NCBI GenBank assembly: GCA_937876095.1
Contig: CALFIE010000019.1
Coordinates: forward strand, 1-43,885
DNA from: an uncultured Flavobacteriales bacterium
Lineage (GTDB): Bacteria > Bacteroidota > Bacteroidia > Flavobacteriales > Weeksellaceae
DNA length: 43,885 bases
Reading direction: 5' to 3'
Shown piece by piece: positions 15,737 to 23,628 of the stretch (positions are counted from its first letter, which is position 1; every line of letters begins with the position of its first letter). The position numbers were made by a program, and so were the translations under genes. The notes below the pieces were generated by a model that was not told the DNA's origin, did no database searches, and saw only the letters and a list, made by a program, of their open reading frames with translations.

Positions 15737-16321
15737 TTAAGATTCCAGTTTTTTCTTTTCTCGGCAAAAAGTTTCTGGGGTAAGTTGCAGATACGTCGCA
15801 CTTACTTTATCGGTGATTCTATTGGCAATTTCGGGGTTGGTTTTCAGGAAAAGTGCTACTTTTTCTTTCGGGGAATAATTGGTCAGAAATTCTATGCGCT
15901 CTAATTGGAAATTTTGAAATTCTTCTAGAATTTTGGTGTACAACTGAAATGCAGTTGCAGATTGCTTGATGAATTCCTGAAAATCGTGATGTGTAATACA
16001 CAAAACTTCGCCTTTTTCTAATGCCTGAATATGGGCTACACAAGGAGTATGTCCCGTAAAACTGAGTAGATTGGTGCAGAATTGATTTTCGAAACGAATT
16101 AGTCGAGTGAATTCAGTTCCGTTGCTGTTGTAGTGGTAGGTGCGCAGAATTCCCTGATTGATGAAATATAAGTGCTGACAAATTTCACCAGCGTGAACTA
16201 GTATTTCGTTTTTTTCTACTTTTTTAGGCGAAAAATATTTCGGAATCAGCACCAAATCTTCCTCGGGAAACTGTCCTATACTTTTGGCAAAATCCATCAA
16301 TTTTTGGTATTCATTCATCAT
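15737..16321 (-). CDS. Crp/Fnr family transcriptional regulator
   Basis: A 194-aa regulator with an N-terminal cyclic-nucleotide-binding-like beta-roll (NEILVHAGEICQHLYFINQGILR; EFTRLIRFENQF) and a C-terminal helix-turn-helix, where VSATYLQLTPETFCREKKKL aligns with the usual recognition region. It has no Fnr-type N-terminal cysteine cluster. The ATG pair at 16321/16318 is preferred over a TTG five codons upstream. It lies between the CoA-transferase and hppD on the same strand, so it could regulate aromatic catabolism; this is positional inference. Confidence 0.82.
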   Translation of the reverse strand: MMNEYQKLMDFAKSIGQFPEEDLVLIPKYFSPKKVEKNEILVHAGEICQHLYFINQGILRTYHYNSNGTEFTRLIRFENQFCTNLLSFTGHTPCVAHIQALEKGEVLCITHHDFQEFIKQSATAFQLYTKILEEFQNFQLERIEFLTNYSPKEKVALFLKTNPEIANRITDKVSATYLQLTPETFCREKKKLES

Positions 16322-16459
16322 AAATAAAGGTTTCAACTGGCTAAATTTATCAGTTTTTTATTAAATTAATGAAATATCTAGGTATAAAAATACATTTTTT
16401 CAGAAACAAACACTACAAAAATTGGAATTAGGTTGTGAAAATATAATTGTGAAAAAATA

Positions 16460-17743
16460 TTAGATGACGTGTGATTTGAAACGTTCAAAACAAAACTGAT
16501 CGAGCATTTCTCTGTCATCCGGATGCGAAATTTCTATAAGCGCTTTTGCACGTTGTCGTAGGTTTTTTCCGTACAAATAGGCAGTTCCAAATTCGGTAAC
16601 TACATAATGTATGTGACCTCTGGTTGTAACCACTCCTGCTCCTTGTTTCAAGTAAGGGACAATTCTGGGGATACCTTTTTTGGTTCTAGATGAGATGGCA
16701 ATAATTGGTTTTCCACCTTCAGAAAGTGCTGCTCCACGCATAAAATCCATTTGTCCGCCAATTCCACTGAATTGATAACTACCGATAGAATCTGCACAAA
16801 CTTGACCAGTAAGATCTATTTCTATAGCAGAATTGATGGCAACCATTTTTTTGTTTTTCATAATTACAAGCGGACTGTTCACATGTGCGACATCTAAAAA
16901 AGCAAAAGATGGATTGTCATTTATATAATCGTACAATTTTTTGGTTCCAAACGCAAAACTTGTGATGGTTCTGTTGAGGTGAGTTCCTTTGTATTTGTTG
17001 TTGATGACATCATTGGCAACCAAATCTACAATTCCATCGCTAATCATTTCGGTGTGTACACCTAAATCTTTGTGGTTGTGCAAACATTTCAACACAGCAT
17101 CAGGAATGGTACCAATTCCCATTTGCAAGGTAGATTTATCATCTATCAGTTCTGCTACATTTTTCCCAATAAGTAATTCTTCTTCACCAACTTTTGCACC
17201 ATAATCTACGGTCAAAAGTTCTTCTTCGTGCCAAACCATTTTATCTATTCTGCTCACATGAATCATAGCATCACCGTGAGTTCTTGGCATTTTTGGGTTG
17301 ACTTGAGCAATTATTTTTTTTGAAGAATCTACCGCTCCTCTTGCAACATCTACCGAAGTACCAAGTGTACAATAGCCGTGCTGATCTGGTGGTGAAACCG
17401 TAATCATAGAAACATTTAGTGGTAAAATTCCTTGTTTGAAAAGTGTAGGAATTTCACTCAAAAAAACCGGGACAAAATCTCCACGATCAGAATTTACAGC
17501 CTCCCGAACTGGCGACGAAACAAAAAGGGAATTGATGTAGAAACTGTCTTTGTATGCAGGTTTTGCAATTTCTACATTGCCTTGTTGTGTAATCGAAACC
17601 ATTTCTACATCACGTAATCTTGGAGCTTGTCTTGCCAATTCATCTATCAAAAAATTGGGAGTACAAGCACTACCGTGAGAGAAAATTCGGTCACCACTTT
17701 CTATGATTGCTACTGCTTCTTCGGCACTTACATAATTAAACAT
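16460..17743 (-). CDS. Acetyl-CoA hydrolase/transferase family CoA-transferase
   Basis: A 427-aa class I CoA-transferase of the acetyl-CoA hydrolase / 4-hydroxybutyrate CoA-transferase family. Landmarks are VSPPDQHGYCTLGTSVD, LQMGIGTIPDAVL, VHTEMISDGIVDL (whose Glu is the likely CoA-thioester-forming residue), FSGIGGQMDFMRGAALSEGG and the C-terminal HYVVTEFGTAYLYGKNLRQRA. It moves CoA between short acyl groups. Its place between hmgA and hppD raises the possibility that it handles acetoacetate or another product of tyrosine breakdown, but orthologues often act on acetate and succinate. It has its own promoter. Confidence 0.88.
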   Translation of the reverse strand: MFNYVSAEEAVAIIESGDRIFSHGSACTPNFLIDELARQAPRLRDVEMVSITQQGNVEIAKPAYKDSFYINSLFVSSPVREAVNSDRGDFVPVFLSEIPTLFKQGILPLNVSMITVSPPDQHGYCTLGTSVDVARGAVDSSKKIIAQVNPKMPRTHGDAMIHVSRIDKMVWHEEELLTVDYGAKVGEEELLIGKNVAELIDDKSTLQMGIGTIPDAVLKCLHNHKDLGVHTEMISDGIVDLVANDVINNKYKGTHLNRTITSFAFGTKKLYDYINDNPSFAFLDVAHVNSPLVIMKNKKMVAINSAIEIDLTGQVCADSIGSYQFSGIGGQMDFMRGAALSEGGKPIIAISSRTKKGIPRIVPYLKQGAGVVTTRGHIHYVVTEFGTAYLYGKNLRQRAKALIEISHPDDREMLDQFCFERFKSHVI

Positions 17744-17787
17744 ATAATCTATTTTTAATTAAAATTAATGGTTCTTTTTTATTGAAA

Positions 17788-17795
17788 CAAAGGTA
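17788..17795 (-). promoter_or_regulatory. -7 promoter element of the CoA-transferase gene
   Basis: TACCTTTG on the minus strand fits TAnnTTTG, 44 nt before the ATG. No clear -33 TTG at standard spacing. Confidence 0.45.
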
Positions 17796-17872
17796 CAAAT
17801 TTGCAAAGATTTTTTCTAATGAAATTGTTAAAAAAAGGGGCGGTTTTTTGTGAATTTTATCACGTTTTCACT

Positions 17873-17900
17873 AAAAAAGGTTTAGAATTATTCTAAACCT
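17873..17900 (-). terminator. Intrinsic terminator of hmgA
   Basis: AGGTTTAGAA and TTCTAAACCT form a 10-bp stem around a 3-nt loop, followed on the minus strand by six Ts. It lies 21 nt beyond the hmgA stop and separates it from the CoA-transferase gene. Confidence 0.88.
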
Positions 17901-17921
17901 CTATGTAAAATTTTATTTTTA

Positions 17922-19073
17922 TTACTCGAGCCAACTGGTGACATAAATTGGATCTTCTACTTTCAAAGCTTCTTCGGTGATTTGTAGTGGTCTGAAAGGA
18001 TCTACCATAACTGCAAATTCATCGGTAAATTTTTTGCCAATGCTGCGTTCCATAGCACCAGGATGTGGACCGTGCACAATTCCACCAGGATGCAGCGTGA
18101 AATCCATCAAATCGATATGATTTCGGCTCATAAAATCACCTTCGGTGTAGAACAGAACCTCGTCTGAATCTATGTTGGAGTGATTGTACGGAGCAGGAAT
18201 TGCTTGCGGATGATAATCGTACAGTCTTGCCACAAAAGAGCAAACTACGAAATTGTGCCCTTCAAAATTTTGGTGAATTGGAGGCGGAAGATGAATCCTG
18301 CCTGTAATTGGTTCAAAATTTTTGATATTGAATTTGTATGGGTAGAAATAGCCGTCCCAGCCAACCACATCAAAAGGATGGGTTGCATACACAAAATCCC
18401 AAAGTTGGTTTTCTTTTTTTACCTTCATTAGAAATTCACCTTTTTCATCTATTGGTCCTACAAAAGTGGGCGCAATGATATCTCGTTCACAAAAAGGGGA
18501 GTGTTCCAGCAATTGTCCGAACTCATTTCGATATCTTTTTGGGGTATAAATTGGGGAATGAGATTCCAGAAACAGAAGCACATTATTCTCATCTTTGAAA
18601 TCCATTTGGTAAATCGTACCTCGTGGAATGACTAAATAGTCACCTTTCTCGAAATCTAAATTTCCTACAAAAGTTTTCATTGTACCAGAACCTTCGTGCA
18701 CGAAGAACAACTCGTCGCATTCTGCATTTTTGTAGAAATAGGCTGTAGATTTTTGTGGTTTTGCCAATCCCAATTTCAAATCGTTGTTTAGCATCAGAAC
18801 TTTTCGGCTGTCCAGAAAATCATTTTCTGGGGTCACATTCATTCCTTTGAACATTCTGGGAGCCACATTTTTTGCGACCGCAATTTTGGGAGTTACGTCT
18901 TTTGGTTCACCTATAGATTTTATTTGCGTAGGTCTGTGCAAATGATAGAGTAGTGATGCAATCCCGTGGAAACCTTCGGTTCCGAAAAGTTGCTCATAAT
19001 AGAAATTTCCTTCAGGAGATTTGAAAACGGTATGTCTTTTTTGCGGAATTTTTCCCGATTGTTGATACCTCAT
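17922..19073 (-). CDS. hmgA: Homogentisate 1,2-dioxygenase
   Basis: A 383-aa iron dioxygenase that opens homogentisate to maleylacetoacetate. It is shorter than the ~440-aa mammalian and proteobacterial enzymes, as in other Bacteroidota. Visible landmarks are the N-terminal YEQLFGTEGFHG, the cupin segment FFVHEGSG and GDYLVIPRGT, then FPYKF-like and DVVGWDGYFYPY, followed by YNHSNIDSDEVLFY and LHPGGIVHGPHPGAMERSIG, which carry the His/Glu ligand region. It has its own promoter and terminator and sits upstream of the CoA-transferase, Crp regulator, hppD and fahA. Confidence 0.95.
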   Translation of the reverse strand: MRYQQSGKIPQKRHTVFKSPEGNFYYEQLFGTEGFHGIASLLYHLHRPTQIKSIGEPKDVTPKIAVAKNVAPRMFKGMNVTPENDFLDSRKVLMLNNDLKLGLAKPQKSTAYFYKNAECDELFFVHEGSGTMKTFVGNLDFEKGDYLVIPRGTIYQMDFKDENNVLLFLESHSPIYTPKRYRNEFGQLLEHSPFCERDIIAPTFVGPIDEKGEFLMKVKKENQLWDFVYATHPFDVVGWDGYFYPYKFNIKNFEPITGRIHLPPPIHQNFEGHNFVVCSFVARLYDYHPQAIPAPYNHSNIDSDEVLFYTEGDFMSRNHIDLMDFTLHPGGIVHGPHPGAMERSIGKKFTDEFAVMVDPFRPLQITEEALKVEDPIYVTSWLE

Positions 19074-19095
19074 TTTTTGCTTAATTTGATTTTCT

Positions 19096-19103
19096 CAAAG
19101 TTA
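19096..19103 (-). promoter_or_regulatory. -7 promoter element of hmgA
   Basis: TAACTTTG on the minus strand is a perfect TAnnTTTG element 22 nt before the hmgA ATG. Confidence 0.55.
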
Positions 19104-19144
19104 GCATTTTTTTTAAAAATGAAAATACCATAATTATTTTTTTA

Positions 19145-19173
19145 TTGAAAAAGTTAGAGATTGCTTACATTTG
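19145..19173 (+). promoter_or_regulatory. Orphan plus-strand promoter
   Basis: TTG (19145-19147), an 18-nt spacer and TACATTTG (19166-19173) form a well-spaced Bacteroidota promoter. No plus-strand gene lies downstream, only the structured gap and then mpl in antisense. Confidence 0.4.
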
Positions 19174-19386
19174 AAATTCATTTTAACATTAAGGATTTAA
19201 AAGACTTTTTCTTAATGTTTATTAATTTAAAATCAATTTATTGATTTCTTATTTATTAATCTTAATAGGCTGAAGTTCTTAATGTTAAAGTTAAGAATAA
19301 ACAAAGTTTATTTGATTTAAGAAAATGAAGAATACTACAATAATTTTTTTTGAAAAAAAAATAAAAAGAATTTTTAATTTGAAAAA

Positions 19387-20724
19387 CTAATTTTCCAAAT
19401 CCAAACCACCGAAATTTCCAGAACTCATCATGAGAATCGCAGCCGAATTTTTATCAAAACCGTTCCAAAAATCGTGTAATTCTTCTCGGTTGGTAAAAAC
19501 AATCAGGTCTTCTCTTCCGAAATTTTCTCTGATTATTTCAGGTGAAATTGGCGGCATATTTTTGATTTTCAAGGCGTCTTCATCATAAAAAACAATGGCT
19601 TGATTTAATTTTTGAAGCGTATTTTTATAATTGGGCAAAAATGCTGGATTTAGAGATGAATAGGTGTGTAATTCTAGAAAACCAATGGTTTTCTTTCCTT
19701 CAAATTTTTCAACAAAAGCATCTACAGTTGCCAGTACTTTGCTGGGAGCGTGTGCAAAATCTTTGTAAACAACAGCATCATCTTTTCTGGTAACTTGTTC
19801 TAATCTTTTAGCTGCTCCAAAGAAACTCATCATTGCTTCATAGAAATCGGAGTCTAAAATTCCCAGTTGTGCACAAATATTTTTGGCACCTTCTAGATTT
19901 TGCAAATTATGGGCCCCAAAAATTTGCAGTGGAACGTCTCCCAAATCAGTTTCCAGATTGGTAATTCCGTTTTTTAGATGATAATCAGGAGTTTTATAAG
20001 GTATTTTTCTGAAATAATTTTCAGCGTTTTCTACCAACTGAACCAAGGTTTTATCTTCTTCATTATAAACCAGAATTCCTCCGGAAGTGATACTTTGTAA
20101 CAATTCTCTGAAGGAGTCTACATAGTTTTCAAAATTTTTGAAAACATTGATGTGGTCCCAAGCAATCCCAGAAATCAGACAGATATTTGGATGATAATGC
20201 AAAAATTTGGAACGGGAATCCAGTGCAGAAGACAAATATTCATCTCCTTCTAAGATGATGAAATCATTTTCTTGGGTGAGTTCTACCATACAATCCAATC
20301 CTTGAACAGGAGCACCAATCATGTAATCTACTTTGATTTGATGGAAATTTAATACATGCAAAATCATTGCAGTGATCGTGGTTTTGCCATGAGAACCAGC
20401 AATTACAACTCTGGTTTTATCTTTGGATTGCTCCATCAGAAATTCTGGATAGGAATATATTTTCAAACCCAATTCTTGCGCTTTTAGCAATTCTGGATTG
20501 TCTGCTTTTGCGTGCATTCCTAGAATTACAGCATTTAAATTTTGCGTGATTTTTTCGGGAAACCAACCGGAATTTTCGGGTAAAATTCCTGATTTTTGAA
20601 GTGCAGATTTTGCGGGTTCGTAGATTTCGTCATCTGAACCTGTAATTTGGTATCCTTTTTTTTGCAGTGCAATCGCCAAATTATGCATTGCAGCACCACC
20701 AATTGCTATGAAATGAATGTTCAT
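19387..20724 (-). CDS. mpl: UDP-N-acetylmuramate:L-alanyl-gamma-D-glutamyl-meso-DAP ligase (murein peptide ligase)
   Basis: A 445-aa Mur-ligase family enzyme that attaches recycled tripeptide to UDP-MurNAc in the cytoplasm. The N-terminal IGGAAMHNLAIAL is typical of Mpl rather than MurC. The ATP-binding GSHGKTT is at residues 110-116, and LEGDEYLSSALDSRSKF and ISGIAWDHINVFKNF are central-domain motifs. The C-terminal domain has FAHAPSKV and LELHTYSSLN. It probably links to the amidase and M23 peptidase of this window through peptidoglycan recycling, although they are not in one operon. A terminator precedes it. Confidence 0.92.
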   Translation of the reverse strand: MNIHFIAIGGAAMHNLAIALQKKGYQITGSDDEIYEPAKSALQKSGILPENSGWFPEKITQNLNAVILGMHAKADNPELLKAQELGLKIYSYPEFLMEQSKDKTRVVIAGSHGKTTITAMILHVLNFHQIKVDYMIGAPVQGLDCMVELTQENDFIILEGDEYLSSALDSRSKFLHYHPNICLISGIAWDHINVFKNFENYVDSFRELLQSITSGGILVYNEEDKTLVQLVENAENYFRKIPYKTPDYHLKNGITNLETDLGDVPLQIFGAHNLQNLEGAKNICAQLGILDSDFYEAMMSFFGAAKRLEQVTRKDDAVVYKDFAHAPSKVLATVDAFVEKFEGKKTIGFLELHTYSSLNPAFLPNYKNTLQKLNQAIVFYDEDALKIKNMPPISPEIIRENFGREDLIVFTNREELHDFWNGFDKNSAAILMMSSGNFGGLDLEN

Positions 20725-20740
20725 TTGTTTGATTGAAAAT

Positions 20741-20765
20741 TAAAAAAAAGAGTCTAAAGACTCTT
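20741..20765 (-). terminator. Intrinsic terminator of the acyltransferase gene
   Basis: AAGAGTC and GACTCTT form a 7-bp stem around TAAA, with eight As on the plus strand next to it giving a T-run on the minus strand. It lies 31 nt beyond the acyltransferase stop. Confidence 0.85.
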
Positions 20766-20796
20766 ATAATATTTGTTTTCAGGTGATTTCTGTTTT

Positions 20797-21606
20797 TTAT
20801 ACATCATCACCTTTTTCTGCTTGTTTCTTTTTTTCTTGAAGTTCTTTTTCGTACTCGTGCAAAACGTTATGTTCAGGAGTTTGTTCTATAGCAAACATAA
20901 TTTTATTCAGAATTTCATCTGCTTTATCATTATCATAATCTATATCAAGAGGTGGTTTGAACTCCATAGTTGGTTTCACACCAGTTACTTTTACTAGGAG
21001 TCCTTTTTTGTCAAATGCTCTTCTAAAACCATTTATTTTTATAGGAATCACAATTGGTCTTTGGTTTTTTATGAGTTTTGCAGTCCCTTTTCTACCTTGT
21101 GCAAAAGCGGAAGTTGTACCTTGTGGAAATGTGATAACCCAACCATTGTCTAATGCTTTCATAATATTATCGACTTCTCCCAAATCTACCATTCTGTTTA
21201 CATTTTTGCCTTCTGCACGCCAAGTTCTTTTCACGGTAATTGCACCTGCCAATTTGAAAATTCTAGATAAAATTCCTTTGTTCATAGTTTCTTCGGCTGC
21301 AACATAGTAGAAATCTACTTTTGGATTGAGTAAGTAGACCGGATTTTTGATGGTGTTGATGTAACCATTGTTCACCGCACAAAAAGCGTGGTACATTGCA
21401 GCGACATCTGCAAAATAAGTTTGGTGGTTAGAGACGAAAAGTACGTTGGATTTTGGTAAATCTACCAAATTTTTGGTTCCTGAGATTTTTAATTTATTAA
21501 AACCATTAAATCTTCTATAGGAAACCATTCCTAAAACAAAGATAATCAGACGTTTCAGGAAATATAGATTTCCAAAAGCATCTGTGAAAATGTTTTTTTT
21601 TGCCAT
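20797..21606 (-). CDS. PlsC-like lysophospholipid acyltransferase
   Basis: A 269-aa membrane-associated acyltransferase, probably making phosphatidic acid or a related lipid from a lyso-acceptor. Motif I region is FVSNHQTYFADV (His61) and motif III region is FPQGTTSAF. Two departures from the family are notable: His61 is separated from Asp67 by five residues instead of the usual four, and Gln replaces the Glu of the usual PEGT motif. A hydrophobic stretch is near residues 20-30. The C-terminus is a charged Lys/Glu tail. Its promoter overlaps the stop codon of the upstream NUDIX gene. Confidence 0.8.
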   Translation of the reverse strand: MAKKNIFTDAFGNLYFLKRLIIFVLGMVSYRRFNGFNKLKISGTKNLVDLPKSNVLFVSNHQTYFADVAAMYHAFCAVNNGYINTIKNPVYLLNPKVDFYYVAAEETMNKGILSRIFKLAGAITVKRTWRAEGKNVNRMVDLGEVDNIMKALDNGWVITFPQGTTSAFAQGRKGTAKLIKNQRPIVIPIKINGFRRAFDKKGLLVKVTGVKPTMEFKPPLDIDYDNDKADEILNKIMFAIEQTPEHNVLHEYEKELQEKKKQAEKGDDV

Positions 21607-21680
21607 TTTTTTTGCTTTCTACTTCTTGAAATTTTTGATGATTTTTAATGATGCTTATCAAAAATTTTTTAACAAGGTTG

Positions 21681-21688
21681 CAAATTTA
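21681..21688 (-). promoter_or_regulatory. -7 promoter element of the acyltransferase gene
   Basis: TAAATTTG on the minus strand fits TAnnTTTG. It overlaps the NUDIX stop codon and implies a leader of about 70 nt. Confidence 0.4.
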
Positions 21689-22315
21689 CATATTTTTCAA
21701 TAACTGACTATACTCACTCAAAATCATAGAAGTAGCACCCCAAATTAAGTATCCATTGAAGTTGATAACCGGTACTTCTACACCTCTAGAACTTGGTACC
21801 ACCATCATTTCTGGTTCGGTGGTGATTTGCAGTAACGACAGAACAGGGAATTCTATCAATTCTACGGCTTCAGATTCTTGTAAAAAGAATGTAGGATTTT
21901 TTTTGGTGTACGAAATGTATGGTCTCACATAAAAATTACTTGGCGGAATGTAAATGGGCGACAATTCTCTTATAATTCTTATATAATAAGGCTCAATTCC
22001 TAATTCTTCAGACGTTTCTCGTTTTGCAGTAAAAGAAAAATCGAGGTCGGTTTTTTCAAATTTTCCTCCTGGGAAAGATATTTGTCCGCTGTGTCTGTCA
22101 CGCTCGTTTTTGCTACGAACGATGAGCGGAAAATACCATTCATTATCTTTTAAATACAATAAAATATTTACGGCTGCAAATTTTGGATTTTTGGTGAGTA
22201 TCTCTTCATAGGTGAACAACGGTCTATAAGGCGGCGAATAAATTTCGTGCGCATTTTCCCCAAGAAGTTCGGCATTCTGAATTTTTTTGATGAGATCTCG
22301 TCCAAATATTTGCAT
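21686..22315 (-). CDS. NUDIX hydrolase, CoA pyrophosphatase-like
   Basis: A 209-aa NUDIX protein. The stretch HSGQISFPGGKFEKTD followed by KRETSEELGI holds the Nudix box in the form seen in CoA diphosphatases (UPF0035 type), which split coenzyme A into 4'-phosphopantetheine and 3',5'-ADP. Asp replaces the first Glu of the canonical box, as in other CoA-type members. The ATG is preferred over a TTG two codons upstream. A -7-like TATTTTTG at 22326-22319 runs into the start region; if used, the transcript would be almost leaderless, so it may be chance. Confidence 0.82.
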   Translation of the reverse strand: MQIFGRDLIKKIQNAELLGENAHEIYSPPYRPLFTYEEILTKNPKFAAVNILLYLKDNEWYFPLIVRSKNERDRHSGQISFPGGKFEKTDLDFSFTAKRETSEELGIEPYYIRIIRELSPIYIPPSNFYVRPYISYTKKNPTFFLQESEAVELIEFPVLSLLQITTEPEMMVVPSSRGVEVPVINFNGYLIWGATSMILSEYSQLLKNM

Positions 22316-22529
22316 ACGCAAAAATACAGAAATAGTACTAAAATTGGTGTTAAAGGAAAATTAAATTTTCTTTTCTGAAGAAATTTCGAGTGAATAAATA
22401 GAAAAATTGACTAGATAATTAAATAAATTAGTGTAAGTTTTTTCGAATGGTATTTAATTATTTTTTGTAAAATGAAATTAACTGATTTGTGCTCATTACT
22501 TCCATATAATTTGAATAGTCTTTTTTAAT

Positions 22530-23423
22530 TTACAAATTCAAAAATAATTTTGGATTTACAGGTGTGTTGTTTTTGTGGACTTCGTAGTGCAAGTGCGGAC
22601 CAGTACTTCTGCCTGTGTTACCTGATTTTGCCAAGACATCGTTTACTTTTACAACGTTGTTTACTTTCACCAAAATTTCAGATAAATGTCCGTACAAAGT
22701 GGCAAGTCCGTTTCCGTGGGAAACAATTACGCAATTTCCGTAACCGCCTTTTTGTCCGGCAAAAATTACGGTTCCAGTTGCAGCACAACGCACATCGCTA
22801 CCATAAGGTACTGCAATATCCAACCCTTTGTGAAACTGCATTTGGTCGGCTTCTGTAGGTGGATTATTTTTGGTAACCGAAGCGACATTAGTTCCAGAAA
22901 CAGGTGTTATTGGATTTCCCAAACTGTCTTTTTCAACTTCTACAGGTTTAGAAACTGGTTTTACCGAAGCCAACATTATCTTTTTAGGTGGAATTGGGTT
23001 TTTTCTGGTTCCGAAATTAGACGAAATGTATCCATCTGTTGGTAAACCAAGCGGAACCTGTTGTAATTTGTTTTGTAAATCTATCAAATATTGGCTGTAT
23101 CTATTGCTCTGTTTTGCCAAATATACAGTGTTTGCAAGGCTGTCTTGTACCAATGCAGAAATCCTCTTGTCTGAAATGTTTTTGGAAAGTAAAAACGAGT
23201 TGATTTCGCGCACAGAATGGTCTACCAATGATAAATCCTGCTTCATTTTCAGATAATCTACGCTGTCTTTTTTGGTATTGATTTGTACCAAATTTACTTC
23301 ATAATGTTTACTGTTTTTCTCTGAAAAAAGTTTGCCAATGTATAATGCTTGTCCGAAAATTACCATCAGCAAAGCTCCAAATACTAAGTTTATATTTTTC
23401 TTTTTATTAAAAAAATTCTTCAT
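22530..23423 (-). CDS. M23 family (LytM-type) peptidoglycan endopeptidase
   Basis: A 297-aa membrane-anchored protein. A single N-terminal transmembrane segment (about residues 12-30, NLVFGALLMVIFGQAL) is followed by a helical linker and a C-terminal M23 domain. Zinc ligands are His and Asp in FHKGLDIAVPYGSDV and His in GPHLHYEVH, with SHGNGLATLYGHL between. It should cleave peptidoglycan cross-links in the periplasm, or act as a regulator if inactive; all motif residues seem present. The ATG at 23423 is chosen because a membrane anchor follows it, whereas the longer frame adds an odd 18-residue leader. It diverges from gpsA. Confidence 0.9.
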   Translation of the reverse strand: MKNFFNKKKNINLVFGALLMVIFGQALYIGKLFSEKNSKHYEVNLVQINTKKDSVDYLKMKQDLSLVDHSVREINSFLLSKNISDKRISALVQDSLANTVYLAKQSNRYSQYLIDLQNKLQQVPLGLPTDGYISSNFGTRKNPIPPKKIMLASVKPVSKPVEVEKDSLGNPITPVSGTNVASVTKNNPPTEADQMQFHKGLDIAVPYGSDVRCAATGTVIFAGQKGGYGNCVIVSHGNGLATLYGHLSEILVKVNNVVKVNDVLAKSGNTGRSTGPHLHYEVHKNNTPVNPKLFLNL

Positions 23424-23474
23424 TATAAATAAATTTTGATATTTATCGTGTACTATTTTTGAAATTAATAGTTG

Positions 23475-23482
23475 CAAAAGTA
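23475..23482 (-). promoter_or_regulatory. -7 promoter element of the M23 peptidase gene
   Basis: TACTTTTG on the minus strand fits TAnnTTTG, 51 nt before the ATG. Confidence 0.4.
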
Positions 23483-23603
23483 TTAATTTTTTTCGTATTA
23501 TGTTTTCATATTAAAAAAAAATGTTTTCATTTTCGATTTTTAATTGAAAATTTTATGAAATTCAATAGCATTCTATTTTTACTTCTATTTCATATTACTT
23601 TAA

Positions 23604-23611
23604 TATATTTG
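23604..23611 (+). promoter_or_regulatory. -7 promoter element of gpsA
   Basis: TATATTTG fits TAnnTTTG and ends 17 nt before the gpsA ATG. Confidence 0.5.
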
Positions 23612-23628
23612 TAAAAGAAGAATCCTAT

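Larger units (their letters stand above)
19074..19386. other. AT-rich intergenic region with inverted repeats
   Basis: No protein gene is seen between hmgA and the end of mpl. It contains AACATTAAG (19185-19193) inverted relative to CTTAATGTT at 19211-19219 and 19278-19286, the palindrome AAATCAATTTATTGATTT (19230-19247), and a 7-bp hairpin AATAAAC-AAA-GTTTATT (19296-19312). A plus-strand promoter-like sequence reads into it. A small RNA or a regulatory region is possible; base composition alone makes such repeats common. Confidence 0.4.

Noticed and set aside
22319..22326. Promoter of the NUDIX gene
   Set aside because: TATTTTTG runs into the start codon region and would give an almost leaderless transcript; kept only as a remark.
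22550..23256. Three plus-strand frames of over 100 codons
   Set aside because: They are antisense to the M23 peptidase gene, which has all zinc-ligand motifs.
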